Shown in pieces: positions 24,432 through 32,820 of a DNA stretch of 64,000 bases (position 1 is its first letter; every line of letters begins with the position of its first letter). The stretch is taken from NCBI GenBank assembly GCA_958295845.1, contig OY282376.1, positions 186,001 to 250,000 of the forward strand, written 5' to 3'. Origin of the DNA: Caldilineaceae bacterium (GTDB lineage Bacteria; Chloroflexota; Anaerolineae; Caldilineales; Caldilineaceae). Position numbers and translations under genes: made by a program. The notes below the pieces were generated by a model. It was not told the DNA's origin and ran no database searches. It was given only the letters and a program-made list of their open reading frames with translations.

Positions 24432-26279
24432 ATGAGGAACTGGTTTCAGATACTGCGCGAGCATCTGCAACTCCCCAATATCACCGCAGACGGGACGGCC
24501 GTCCCCTTTGGCATCGGCGGAATTGCGTCCGAGGCCTGGCATGTGGCCGGGATACAGAGCGCCGGCAATTCAGAGCAGGTGCTGACCGCCCATACCGACG
24601 ACGGCGCTGAAGTCCAGTGGCATATGCGCTTTTTTGCCGACACACGCGCCGTGGAGTGTTGGGGCGTGCTGACCAACCGGGGCAGCCGGCCATTGCAAAA
24701 CCTGAGCGAATGTCTCACCTGGGACCTGGATCTTCTGCTACAACCGGCCTTCGGCGAACCGTGGATTCGCCACGTGAACGGCGTGCAGTTTCTGCCCACC
24801 TTCTTTCCCCCTCACGACTTTGCCATCGTCGATCGCCAGTTCCTGAAGACACCGCAAGTCTTTGCCCCTTTCGACATCATGGCCGGCGACGGCGGGCGCC
24901 CTTCCGACGGCCATTTGCCTTGTGCCATTATCTGCGACAGCCAACGCAGCCACGGTTTTGCGCTCTTTCTTGAATGGTCCGGTCTCTGGCGCATCAGCCT
25001 GATGCAGGAAGCGCGCGAGGTAAACGACCCTGATACCGACTGGCCGGTACGTCTGCAGGCCGGTCTGTGGGGGCTGGCGCTGCACCTCCAGCCGGGCCAG
25101 TCACTGCCGCTGCCGCGTGTCCTCCTGACAGCCTTCGACGGCAACCTCGAAGACGGCGGCAACGCCCTGCGCCGCCATATCCGGTGCCATGTCATGCCTC
25201 CTCTCGGCGGCGAAGAGGTCCTGCCCCCGGCCACCTTCAATCACTGGTTCGCCTTCCATAACGATTACACCGACCAGAGTCTCAGACCCGCGGTCGATGC
25301 TTCGGCTGCCGCCGGCCTCGAGTATTTCTGTGTGGACGGCGGCTGGTTCGCCGGCGATTTTCGCGACGGCATCGGCAACTGGGGCGAGGGCGATCCCAAA
25401 AAATTCCCCAACGGCATCGCCCCCTTCGCCGACTACGTCCGCGCCAAAGGTCTCAAGTACGGCACCTGGTTCGAGCCCGAGTGGGCCAACAAGGACAGCG
25501 AAATCTACCGTGACAATCCGGACTGGTTCTGGGAGACGCCCGAGCGGCCCTCCGTGCCGCGGCCCGGCTTCCACTTTCAGCACCCCGAGTTCGCCCTGAT
25601 CAACCTGGGCCTGCCCGAGGTGCGCCAGTGGTGGCTGGATCGGTTTGTGCGCGCGTACGAGGAATGGGGCATGCGCTGGGTTCGCTGGGACTATAACCAG
25701 GACCCGCGCGCCAACTGGGAGCAAGGCGTGCCGGTCGGCGAGATCGGCTGGCGCCAGATTCAGCATGTACAGGGCTTATACAAGGTGCTGGACGAGATTC
25801 TCGAGGCCTGTCCGGAGCTGTTTATCGAACAGTGCGCCAGCGGCGGCCACCGTATCGAGCTGGGCACCGTGCGCCGCGGTCACAGCTTCTGGATGAACGA
25901 CCACACCACCCACTCCGCGCTCGTGCGCGCGTTTCAGCACGGCCTGAACACCGTCCTGCCCGGCAACTATGCCAACACCAACATCTGCCAGCAGCGCCAT
26001 AACTTCACCACCTACGACTACCTCTCCCATGCTGCCGGCGGCTTCGGCTACAGCGGAAAACTGTGGGAAGCGCCCGCAGCTGACTTTGCGCGTTACCAGG
26101 CCGCGGTCGCAGATTTCAAATCCTACCGGGACCTGTTGTTGGGCGACTACCGGCGCCCCACCGGCCAGCCGACAAGCGCCGACGAATATGCCCAGGTGAT
26201 CTTCAGCGATGGTGGTCGCTCTGTTACAATGGAGTTCAACGCCGATTCTCTGGGCAGCGCCAGCCTCAATATGGCCTAA
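24432..26279 (+). CDS. GH36-type alpha-galactosidase
   Basis: 615 residues from ATG 24432 (AGGAG six bases before; a TTG two codons earlier is less likely). An N-terminal beta-sandwich precedes a TIM barrel with FCVDGGWF, KYGTWFEPEW and the nucleophile D420 in RWDYNQDP. The conserved CASGGHR segment carries the Cys and Gly pair of the clan, and the acid/base is D490 in FWMNDHTTHS. These match clan GH-D family 36, retaining enzymes that remove terminal alpha-galactose. The protein lacks a signal peptide, so it acts in the cytoplasm on imported oligosaccharide. It is somewhat shorter than the 720-residue bacterial raffinose enzymes. The same operon also has a GH4 enzyme. Confidence 0.88.
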   Translation: MRNWFQILREHLQLPNITADGTAVPFGIGGIASEAWHVAGIQSAGNSEQVLTAHTDDGAEVQWHMRFFADTRAVECWGVLTNRGSRPLQNLSECLTWDLDLLLQPAFGEPWIRHVNGVQFLPTFFPPHDFAIVDRQFLKTPQVFAPFDIMAGDGGRPSDGHLPCAIICDSQRSHGFALFLEWSGLWRISLMQEAREVNDPDTDWPVRLQAGLWGLALHLQPGQSLPLPRVLLTAFDGNLEDGGNALRRHIRCHVMPPLGGEEVLPPATFNHWFAFHNDYTDQSLRPAVDASAAAGLEYFCVDGGWFAGDFRDGIGNWGEGDPKKFPNGIAPFADYVRAKGLKYGTWFEPEWANKDSEIYRDNPDWFWETPERPSVPRPGFHFQHPEFALINLGLPEVRQWWLDRFVRAYEEWGMRWVRWDYNQDPRANWEQGVPVGEIGWRQIQHVQGLYKVLDEILEACPELFIEQCASGGHRIELGTVRRGHSFWMNDHTTHSALVRAFQHGLNTVLPGNYANTNICQQRHNFTTYDYLSHAAGGFGYSGKLWEAPAADFARYQAAVADFKSYRDLLLGDYRRPTGQPTSADEYAQVIFSDGGRSVTMEFNADSLGSASLNMA

Positions 26280-26384
26280 GTGAGGACTGAGAAACTCCGG
26301 CAGGAGCGGTCGGGAACTGGCTTCTCCCCCATTTCCCCTTCAGACACGCCACCATCCATTCACCACCAGTACAGGCAACTGACC

Positions 26385-27140
26385 ATGACATCGACGGCTG
26401 CGAACGTTAAAGACAAGGTTATCCTCATCACCGGCGGCGCGCAGGGTATCGGCGGCGCGGCCGCGAAGCTGTGCGCGCAGCGCGGGGCGGAGGTGATCAT
26501 CACCGATATCAAGGACGAGGCCGGCGAAGCGCTGACCGCGTCTCTGCAGGCCGAGGGCCACAAAGCCCGCTATGGAAGGCTCGACGTGCGCTGCCACGAG
26601 GACGCGCAGCGGGTGTTCGGCGAGGTGAAGGCGCGCCACGGCCGCCTCGACGTCCTCATCTGCTCTGCCGGTGTTTTGCGGGGCCCCAATCTGATGCCGG
26701 ATGCCTTCCCCGTCGACGTCTTCGACGACGTGATCGCGGTCAACGTGCGCGGCGTCTTCCTCTGCGTAAAGGAGGCCTACCCCCTACTTGAGGCCAGCGA
26801 GAACGGTGCGATCCTGCTGGTTGGCTCGGGGGCGGGCGTCACCGGCGGCAGCTCTTCGATCGCCTACGGCACCAGCAAGGGCGCGGTGAATGGGATGGGA
26901 ATGACGCTGGAAAACCATCTGAGGGGCAAGGGTATCCGCGTTAACGTCGTCTGCCCCGGCGGCATCGAGACGGAGTTGAAATTGCGGCAGATGCGCGAGT
27001 CGGCAGAGGCCCAGGGCCAGGCGTTCGACCTGGAAGACGCCCGCTCCCACCTGGGCGACCCCGATGGCGTTGGCGAAGCGCTGGCATTCCTCGCCTCCGA
27101 TGACGGCCGCTACGTGCGGCGCAACCTCTTTACACGCTGA
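26385..27140 (+). CDS. Short-chain dehydrogenase/reductase
   Basis: 251 residues from ATG 26385. Cofactor motif TGGAQGIG near residues 18-25, NAG-like CSAGV, active-site Ser in GSGAG and the YGTSKG (YxxxK) motif near residue 165. The classical SDR family reduces or oxidises carbonyl or hydroxyl groups with NAD(P). In this operon it would oxidise a sugar or sugar acid released by the glycosidases, which is an inference. The C-terminus is a little short and ends RRNLFTR instead of the common dimer tail. Confidence 0.88.
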   Translation: MTSTAANVKDKVILITGGAQGIGGAAAKLCAQRGAEVIITDIKDEAGEALTASLQAEGHKARYGRLDVRCHEDAQRVFGEVKARHGRLDVLICSAGVLRGPNLMPDAFPVDVFDDVIAVNVRGVFLCVKEAYPLLEASENGAILLVGSGAGVTGGSSSIAYGTSKGAVNGMGMTLENHLRGKGIRVNVVCPGGIETELKLRQMRESAEAQGQAFDLEDARSHLGDPDGVGEALAFLASDDGRYVRRNLFTR

Positions 27141-27258
27141 CACCGGTCGCAGGCGAGGAGAGAGTGGAGAGGAGAGAGAAAAGAGTGTGCGAGAATTCAC
27201 CCCATTTTGGGATGCACCCCGCCGGCCTTTCCTCTGTGAGTGATCTCTTCAGTTGTCG

Positions 27259-27264
27259 TATAAT
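27259..27264 (+). promoter_or_regulatory. Possible -10 element before the GH4 gene
   Basis: A perfect TATAAT follows GTTGTCG in the 226-base gap after the SDR gene. The -35 region is poor, so a second promoter for the GH4-PhyH pair is only a possibility. The gap also holds a GA-rich spacer (27155-27190). Confidence 0.35.
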
Positions 27265-27366
27265 AGAGCGAACAGTCTAAAGAAATCGAACCCTTCGATA
27301 CCCGCGTGCTAACAGGTGGGGCAGCAGGCACTGGGCGGCGCGCTTGACCACACGGAGAACCCTTCC

Positions 27367-28926
27367 ATGCCGATAAAAATCGCAATGATCGGGGCAGGCT
27401 CGATCGGCTTCACCCGCAAGCTGATGCACGACATTCTGGCCGTGCCCGAGCTGGCCAACACCCACTTTGCCTTTATGGATATCAACGCCAGCAATCTGGA
27501 CATGGTGGTGCAGCTGGCTCAGCGGGACATCGACGCCAACGGTCTGCCTGCAACCATCACGCCCACAACCGACCGCCGCGACGCCATCACCGACGCCGAC
27601 TATGTGATTTCGGTCGTGCGCCAGGGCGGGCTTGACGCCTTCCAACTGGATATCGACATTCCCCTCAAGTACGGCATCGACCAGTGTGTCGGCGATACCC
27701 TCTGCGCCGGCGGCATCATGTACGGCCAGCGCACCGTCTCGGCCCTGCTCGACGTCTGCGCCGACATCCGGGCGGTGGCCAAGCCGGATGCCCTCTTCCT
27801 CAACTATTCGAATCCGATGGCGATGAACGTCTGGGCCTGCAACCAGTATGGCGGTGTGCGCACGGTCGGCCTCTGCCACGGCGTGCAGGGCGGCCACTGG
27901 CAGATCACCAACTGCATCGAGGAGTGGGCCAAGCGGGAGGGTCTCATCGCCGCCGACGAGACGCTGCATCGCGATGAGGTCGATATCATCTGCGCCGGCA
28001 TCAACCACCAGACCTGGTACACGCAGGTGCAGTGGCGGGGCATCGATATGGTGCCGCGCATGCTGGAGCTGTTTGAGGGTCACCCGGAATATCCCACCAC
28101 CGAGAAGCTGCGCATCGACATGATCCGCCGCTTCGGCTACTACACCACCGAATCCAACGGCCACGTCAGCGAATACGTGCCCTGGTACCGCAAGCGCCCC
28201 GATGAGATCAACGACTGGATCGATCTCTCCAGCTGGATCAACGGCGAGACCGGCGGCTATCTGCGCGTCTGCACCGAGGGCCGCAACTGGTTCGAGACCG
28301 ACTTCCCCAACTGGATGAAACAGGAACCGCCCAGCATCACGCCTGACAAGCGCAGCGAGGAGCACGGCTCCTACATCATCGAAGGGTTGGAGACGGGCCG
28401 CCCCTACCGCGGCCATTTCAACGTCATCAATCAGGGCCACATCACCAACCTGCCCGACGGCTGCTGCATCGAGATTCCCGGCTACGTGGACAAGAACGGC
28501 ATGAACATGCCCGTCGTCGGCGACCTGCCCCTGGCCTGCGCGGCCACCTGCGCCGCCAGCGTGCAGGTGCAGCGCATGGCGGTGGAGGCCGCCGTCCATG
28601 GCGACGTTACGCTGCTCAAGCAGGCCATGCTGCACGACCCTCTGACCGCAGCCGTCTGCAACCCGGAGGAGATCTGGCAGATGACCGATGAAATGCTCGT
28701 GGCGCAGGCGCGCTGGCTGCCGCAGTACCAGGCGCATATCCCCGCGGCGCAGGCCCGGTTGCAAGCGGCTGAGCGCAACAATACCCGCGCGCAGCTGCGG
28801 GAAGGTTGGAAAGGCGCGGCGCGTCTGCATACCAAGAGCGTTGCCGAGATGGCGGAGGACAAAGCCGCGGCCACCATGAACGCCGCGGCCGCCGATAAAG
28901 GCGAGATGACCAAGGAACCGGCCTGA
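27367..28926 (+). CDS. GH4 alpha-galactosidase-type glycosidase (MelA-like)
   Basis: 519 residues from ATG 27367 (GGAG about 9 nt before). The Rossmann start IAMIGAGSIGFTRKL binds NAD+. LLNYSNPMAMN-like residues and the metal-binding Cys170-His171 in GLCHGVQGG are the GH4 hallmarks. GH4 enzymes cleave by an oxidation-elimination-reduction cycle needing NAD+ and Mn2+, and act on alpha or beta bonds. The NPMAMN and CHGVQG context resembles MelA alpha-galactosidases more than 6-phospho-glycosidases, in keeping with an ABC instead of PTS uptake system. The C-terminal 20 residues are an Ala/Lys/Glu-rich extension. It is followed closely by a PhyH gene. Confidence 0.9.
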   Translation: MPIKIAMIGAGSIGFTRKLMHDILAVPELANTHFAFMDINASNLDMVVQLAQRDIDANGLPATITPTTDRRDAITDADYVISVVRQGGLDAFQLDIDIPLKYGIDQCVGDTLCAGGIMYGQRTVSALLDVCADIRAVAKPDALFLNYSNPMAMNVWACNQYGGVRTVGLCHGVQGGHWQITNCIEEWAKREGLIAADETLHRDEVDIICAGINHQTWYTQVQWRGIDMVPRMLELFEGHPEYPTTEKLRIDMIRRFGYYTTESNGHVSEYVPWYRKRPDEINDWIDLSSWINGETGGYLRVCTEGRNWFETDFPNWMKQEPPSITPDKRSEEHGSYIIEGLETGRPYRGHFNVINQGHITNLPDGCCIEIPGYVDKNGMNMPVVGDLPLACAATCAASVQVQRMAVEAAVHGDVTLLKQAMLHDPLTAAVCNPEEIWQMTDEMLVAQARWLPQYQAHIPAAQARLQAAERNNTRAQLREGWKGAARLHTKSVAEMAEDKAAATMNAAAADKGEMTKEPA

Positions 28927-28946
28927 TTCAGAACCAAGGAGTCAAC

Positions 28947-29717
28947 ATGTCAATCAAACTGACACAGGCGCAGATCGACAGCTACCGCAAGAACGGCTAT
29001 CTGGTCGTCGAAGGACTGCTGGATTCCGATGAAGTGGAGGGGCTGCGCACCCGTATGCGCGAATACACCCATGGCGGCCGCTCGCAGGAGCGGATTCAGG
29101 TGCAGATCGAGCCGCGCGTCCAGCGCGGCGAGCTGCAGGTCGATGAGCCGGGCGACGGCATCCGCAAAATCGACGGCCTGGTCGAGTCCGATGATCGCTT
29201 CCACGCGCTGGGAAGCAACGGCAACATCATCAGCGTTCTGGAACAGATCATCGGCCCGGACATCAAGATGTTCCGCAACGCAGTCCTGTTGAAACCGCCG
29301 GAAGTCGGTTCGGCCAAGGGCATGCACCAGGATTCGCCCTACTGGCCGATCGAGCCGATGGACCTCTGCTCCTGCTGGTTCGCCTTTGACGACGCCACCG
29401 AGGAGAACGGCTGCATGGCCGTCATTCCCGGCAGCCACAAGTGGGGCCCGCAGCCCCACATCGACGTGACCGACGACTATGTGGTCGATCCCGAATATTA
29501 TGACGAGGCTGCTATGCAGCTGGCGCCGGTGAAGGCAGGCGGTGGGCTCTTCTTCCACTCGCTCCTTCTGCACTACACCGCGCCCAACCGTTCCGACCGG
29601 TGGCGGCGCGCGATCGCGCTCTCCTACATGTCGGCGCGTTCCACGTACACCAGGGACGGCGAAGGGCCGGTCTATCACCATATCCAGGGCCAGACATTCG
29701 ACGGTTGCGTCCGCTAA
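28947..29717 (+). CDS. Phytanoyl-CoA dioxygenase (PhyH) family protein
   Basis: 256 residues, ATG 28947, 20 bases after the GH4 stop with AAGGAG before it. The Fe(II) triad is H127-x-D129 (GMHQDSPYWP) and H209 (LLLHYTAPN), with a downstream Arg pair for 2-oxoglutarate. The N-terminal YRKNGYLVVEGLL is typical. It is the last gene of the alpha-galactoside operon; a dioxygenase acting on a hydroxylated or methylated sugar-derived substrate would be a fitting role, but is inferred only from position. It differs clearly from the PhyH at 16139. Confidence 0.88.
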   Translation: MSIKLTQAQIDSYRKNGYLVVEGLLDSDEVEGLRTRMREYTHGGRSQERIQVQIEPRVQRGELQVDEPGDGIRKIDGLVESDDRFHALGSNGNIISVLEQIIGPDIKMFRNAVLLKPPEVGSAKGMHQDSPYWPIEPMDLCSCWFAFDDATEENGCMAVIPGSHKWGPQPHIDVTDDYVVDPEYYDEAAMQLAPVKAGGGLFFHSLLLHYTAPNRSDRWRRAIALSYMSARSTYTRDGEGPVYHHIQGQTFDGCVR

Positions 29718-29783
29718 AAACGGCAGTGGCCACCGTTTGGTCACAGCGCAGTACCTAAGCCAGTGCACGAAGGAGTGAAGTCA

Positions 29784-30521
29784 ATGCAGTATCGTATCGA
29801 AGGCACAACCCTGCCGGTCGTCACGGTTACGCTTAACCCCGGCCAGCGCATCTACTCGTCCTCAGGCGGCATGAGTTGGATGACGGAGGCTGTGGAGATG
29901 GAGACAAATACCGGCGGCGGTCTTGGAAAGATGTTCAAGCGCGCCCTGTCCGGCGAGTCCCTCTTTATCGTCGACTATTACGTTGAGCGGGGCGAGGGCG
30001 AGGTCGCCTTTTCAGCCGAGTTTCCCGGCAAGATCCTCGATCTTGACCTTGCTGGCGGACAGTCGGTGATCGTGCAGAAAGACGCCTTCATGTGCGCGGA
30101 CAAGAGCGTCGATCTGGACATGCACTTCCGCAAGCGGCTCGGCGCCGGCCTGTTCGGTGGCGAAGGCTTCATTATGCAACGGCTGACCGGCCCCGGCCGA
30201 GCCTTTGTTAACTTCGACGGCGAGATCCTGGTCAAGGAACTCCAGCCGGGCGAACTGCTGCGCGTCGACACCGGCCACGTGGCCATGATCGATCCGACCG
30301 TCGATTTCGATGTCGAGATCGTGCGCGGCTTCAAAAACATTCTGCTCGGCGGCGAGGGCCTCTTCCTTGCCACGCTGCGGGGACCGGGCAAGGCCTACCT
30401 GCAGACGATGCCGATGGACAAACTGGCGCAGAAGATCGCCCAGTACATTCCTCAGGTCGGCGGCAAGGGCGCGAGCGGCGGCGGCAACGTCGATTTGGGT
30501 CAGCTGTTTGGGGGGCGTTAG
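29784..30521 (+). CDS. AIM24/TIGR00266-family protein
   Basis: 245 residues from ATG 29784 (AAGGAG upstream). The family pattern is a beta-rich fold with repeated glycine turns: VYSSSGGMSWM-like GQRIYSSSGGMSWM near residue 25, SLFIVDYY, GEGFIMQRLTGPG and GGEGLFLATLRGPG. Members are widespread soluble proteins related to the mitochondrial AIM24 protein, and their molecular role in bacteria is not known. The Gly-rich tail (GGKGASGGGNVDLGQLFGGR) is common in the family. It stands alone between the sugar operon and a convergent operon. Confidence 0.85.
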   Translation: MQYRIEGTTLPVVTVTLNPGQRIYSSSGGMSWMTEAVEMETNTGGGLGKMFKRALSGESLFIVDYYVERGEGEVAFSAEFPGKILDLDLAGGQSVIVQKDAFMCADKSVDLDMHFRKRLGAGLFGGEGFIMQRLTGPGRAFVNFDGEILVKELQPGELLRVDTGHVAMIDPTVDFDVEIVRGFKNILLGGEGLFLATLRGPGKAYLQTMPMDKLAQKIAQYIPQVGGKGASGGGNVDLGQLFGGR

Positions 30522-30585
30522 TTGGTTTTTGGCGGATTGTTGAAGAGTTGTCAGGCTTACTTGACCTGAAAGCATCTTCCTGCGG

Positions 30586-31992
30586 CTATAACTCTTTCTC
30601 CCGCAAGTAACTTTCCAGATCAGAAGACTTTATCAGCCCCTCCAGACCCATCTCCGCGAAGACCCGTTGCACGCGCTGCGCCGGGTTTTTCCTCTGCTCC
30701 AGCCGCTGCCATAGAGGAGCGAGCATCTCTTCTTCGCCGTAGCCGCGGCGGGCAAGGGCGGCTGCGGCCAGTGTGAGGATCTCGGCCAGGAATCCAGGCG
30801 CCGGCTCGGGCGCGGCCAAGCCGGCGCGGACTGCCTGGTGGTGGTACTGCTGCATGCGCGGCCAACAACCCGCCAGGGTTCGCTCTTCCACCGGCGCCAG
30901 CGCATTCTGTATATATTCGACGATCTCCTCATGCCCTTCGACCAACCCCAGATAGAGTGCAGTCGCGGCCATCAGTTCGTGCGGCGGCTGCTGGCAGGCC
31001 GGGCGCAGCTCGACCGTGCCGTAGGCGGTGCGCACGCGGGCACTGTGCCAGATATAGTGATCGTGCAGCAAGAAGGCGTCAAACGAGCCAGCAGTTAGGA
31101 CCCATCCCTCACTACTCTCTCCTCTTTCCTCATTTTTCGCTTTCCCATAGTCGGCGCGCAGCACATCGCTGAAGAGGCGTCCGTCGGGCAGCAGGCGCTC
31201 TCCTTCGCGGCGCAGCAGGGCCGGCATCCGGCTGAGGCGGGCGACGAAGTCGGTCACGTCTGTATAGGGGCGGGCGATCATGCCATGGCGCTCGCCGTAG
31301 CGGGCGTTGATCATGCGGCCTTCGCGGCCGGAGCAGTCGGCGGTCAGCGCGCCGGCCGCCACCGGCGAATTGGCGCACAATGCGACCACGACCGGCGCTA
31401 TCAGACTGCCGAAATTGAGCATGCTGACCGCCTCGTCGCGGCTGATGTCGACGTGGGTCTGGTCGCTGGCGGTTACGGTGTACCAGATCCAGTCCGCGCC
31501 CATGATGTCGGCGAGGGCGTGGTAGCGTTGTTTGGGCGAGAGCAGGTCGCGGGTAGGCGGGGAGAGTGGCTGTACGCCATACCCCAGCACGCGCCAGCCC
31601 AGCTTCGCCGCGGCCTGCACCAGCCGCTCCACCGCGCTGCGGAAGGCGCTTTCCAGCTCAAAAAGGGTGGCGTAGGGGCCGACGTTGAGTTCGATGGTGC
31701 CCTTGCCCACTTCGAGCGCGTAGCTGTAGGCGGTGCCGTCGAGGCCGACGATAAGGTCGGTGTTGACGGCATCCCGCTTGACCTTCAATGGGGGGAGAGA
31801 GGAGTTGTCGTCCGTCTTTCCCGTCAACAGGAGGGGCCACAGCTGGTCGACATCGGCGGCGCGGCCGGTCTGATCGACGACGGGGAATTCGGCTTCGCGG
31901 CCGACGGTTCGGGGGCCATCCAGCCGCGGGGGAAAGTGCGCGGCGAAGCGGTCGGCCAGAGCTTTGTATGCCCGGTGCAGTGAAGGCTCCAC
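30586..31992 (-). CDS. Glutamate-cysteine-ligase-like enzyme (GCS2 family)
   Basis: 468 residues. The N-terminal VGREAEFPVVD near residues 30-40 is the start motif of the GCS2 carboxylate-amine ligases; LEVGKGTIELNVGPY and TASDQTHVDIS follow, with WHSARVRTAYGTVELRPACQQPP near residue 315-337. The family forms gamma-glutamyl amides (for example gamma-glutamylcysteine) from glutamate, an amine and ATP. Residues about 283-302 are a low-complexity insertion encoded by DNA similar to GA-rich spacers elsewhere in the window. It is the last gene of a three-gene operon after an aminotransferase and a HAD hydrolase (5-base gap), so the amine acceptor may not be cysteine. Confidence 0.78.
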   Translation of the reverse strand: MEPSLHRAYKALADRFAAHFPPRLDGPRTVGREAEFPVVDQTGRAADVDQLWPLLLTGKTDDNSSLPPLKVKRDAVNTDLIVGLDGTAYSYALEVGKGTIELNVGPYATLFELESAFRSAVERLVQAAAKLGWRVLGYGVQPLSPPTRDLLSPKQRYHALADIMGADWIWYTVTASDQTHVDISRDEAVSMLNFGSLIAPVVVALCANSPVAAGALTADCSGREGRMINARYGERHGMIARPYTDVTDFVARLSRMPALLRREGERLLPDGRLFSDVLRADYGKAKNEERGESSEGWVLTAGSFDAFLLHDHYIWHSARVRTAYGTVELRPACQQPPHELMAATALYLGLVEGHEEIVEYIQNALAPVEERTLAGCWPRMQQYHHQAVRAGLAAPEPAPGFLAEILTLAAAALARRGYGEEEMLAPLWQRLEQRKNPAQRVQRVFAEMGLEGLIKSSDLESYLREKEL

Positions 31993-31997
31993 TATGG

Positions 31998-32795
31998 CTA
32001 ACCGAATTGGAGGGGCCTGATAGTGGCCGAGAGGCGCCGCACGATCGTGGGCAGCGCGGCGTATGTGTGGCAGACGGCATGGGCCTGCGTGGCGTCGCTG
32101 CCGCGGTCTTTGACGCCGGTGAAGAGGATGGCGTTCATGCCGACCGACAGGGGGCCGACGATGTCGTTGCTCTCGCGGTCGCCGATATGGACAATCTGGT
32201 AGGGCGCGGCGCCCAGGCCGAGGGCGGCCTGCCGGAAGACCTCGGGCTCCGGTTTGGATGCGCCGATCTCGTCCGAAAAGAGCATGTAGTTGAAGTAGCG
32301 CAGCAGGCCCTGGCGTTGCAGAAGGTAGCGCAGCCCGCGGCCGGTTGTGTGGATGGTGTCGGAGATGATGCCCAGCTTGTAGTGCAGTGAAAGCTCGTCA
32401 AGGGCGGCATGCACGCCCGGCGTAAAGTCCGGTTGGATGCGCACCTCCATCGTTTCGATCTCGCGTACCAGATCATCGACCTCGCGCATGAGTCGGGAGA
32501 ACCGTCCCGGGCCCGGCCGCAGACCGAGGAATTCGTAGGCGTCGTACATGCGGGCTGCTATGCCCGGCGTATGCAGTTCCTCGTGCCAGGCGTGCTGGAA
32601 ACTCTCGTTGGCGTGTTGGTAGGCCTGTACCGCCTGCTCGTAGGCGATTTCCGGATGCTTCTGGGTCACGTGGCTGGCGAACAGCTCGATGCGCGCATCG
32701 GATTTGCTGGGCAGGCCCATAGCCTGCCGCTTCGGCTCATCCGAATCGTCGATGGCGATTGTGTCCCAGAAGTCGAATGTGATGGCTTCAATCAT
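31998..32795 (-). CDS. HAD-superfamily hydrolase
   Basis: 265 residues from ATG 32795, chosen because the family begins with the nucleophile motif ITFDFWDTI (D8). Motif II lies in LGIISDTIHT, the motif III Lys in GASKPEPEVF and the motif IV acid in VHIGDRESNDIVG. Between motifs I and II there is a helical cap of about 100 residues. These enzymes dephosphorylate small phosphorylated metabolites. It sits between a PLP aminotransferase (25 bases upstream) and a GCS2 ligase, so a phosphorylated amino intermediate is a plausible substrate. Confidence 0.88.
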   Translation of the reverse strand: MIEAITFDFWDTIAIDDSDEPKRQAMGLPSKSDARIELFASHVTQKHPEIAYEQAVQAYQHANESFQHAWHEELHTPGIAARMYDAYEFLGLRPGPGRFSRLMREVDDLVREIETMEVRIQPDFTPGVHAALDELSLHYKLGIISDTIHTTGRGLRYLLQRQGLLRYFNYMLFSDEIGASKPEPEVFRQAALGLGAAPYQIVHIGDRESNDIVGPLSVGMNAILFTGVKDRGSDATQAHAVCHTYAALPTIVRRLSATIRPLQFG

Positions 32796-32820
32796 GACTT
32801 CACTGGCCAGTGGCCAAAGA

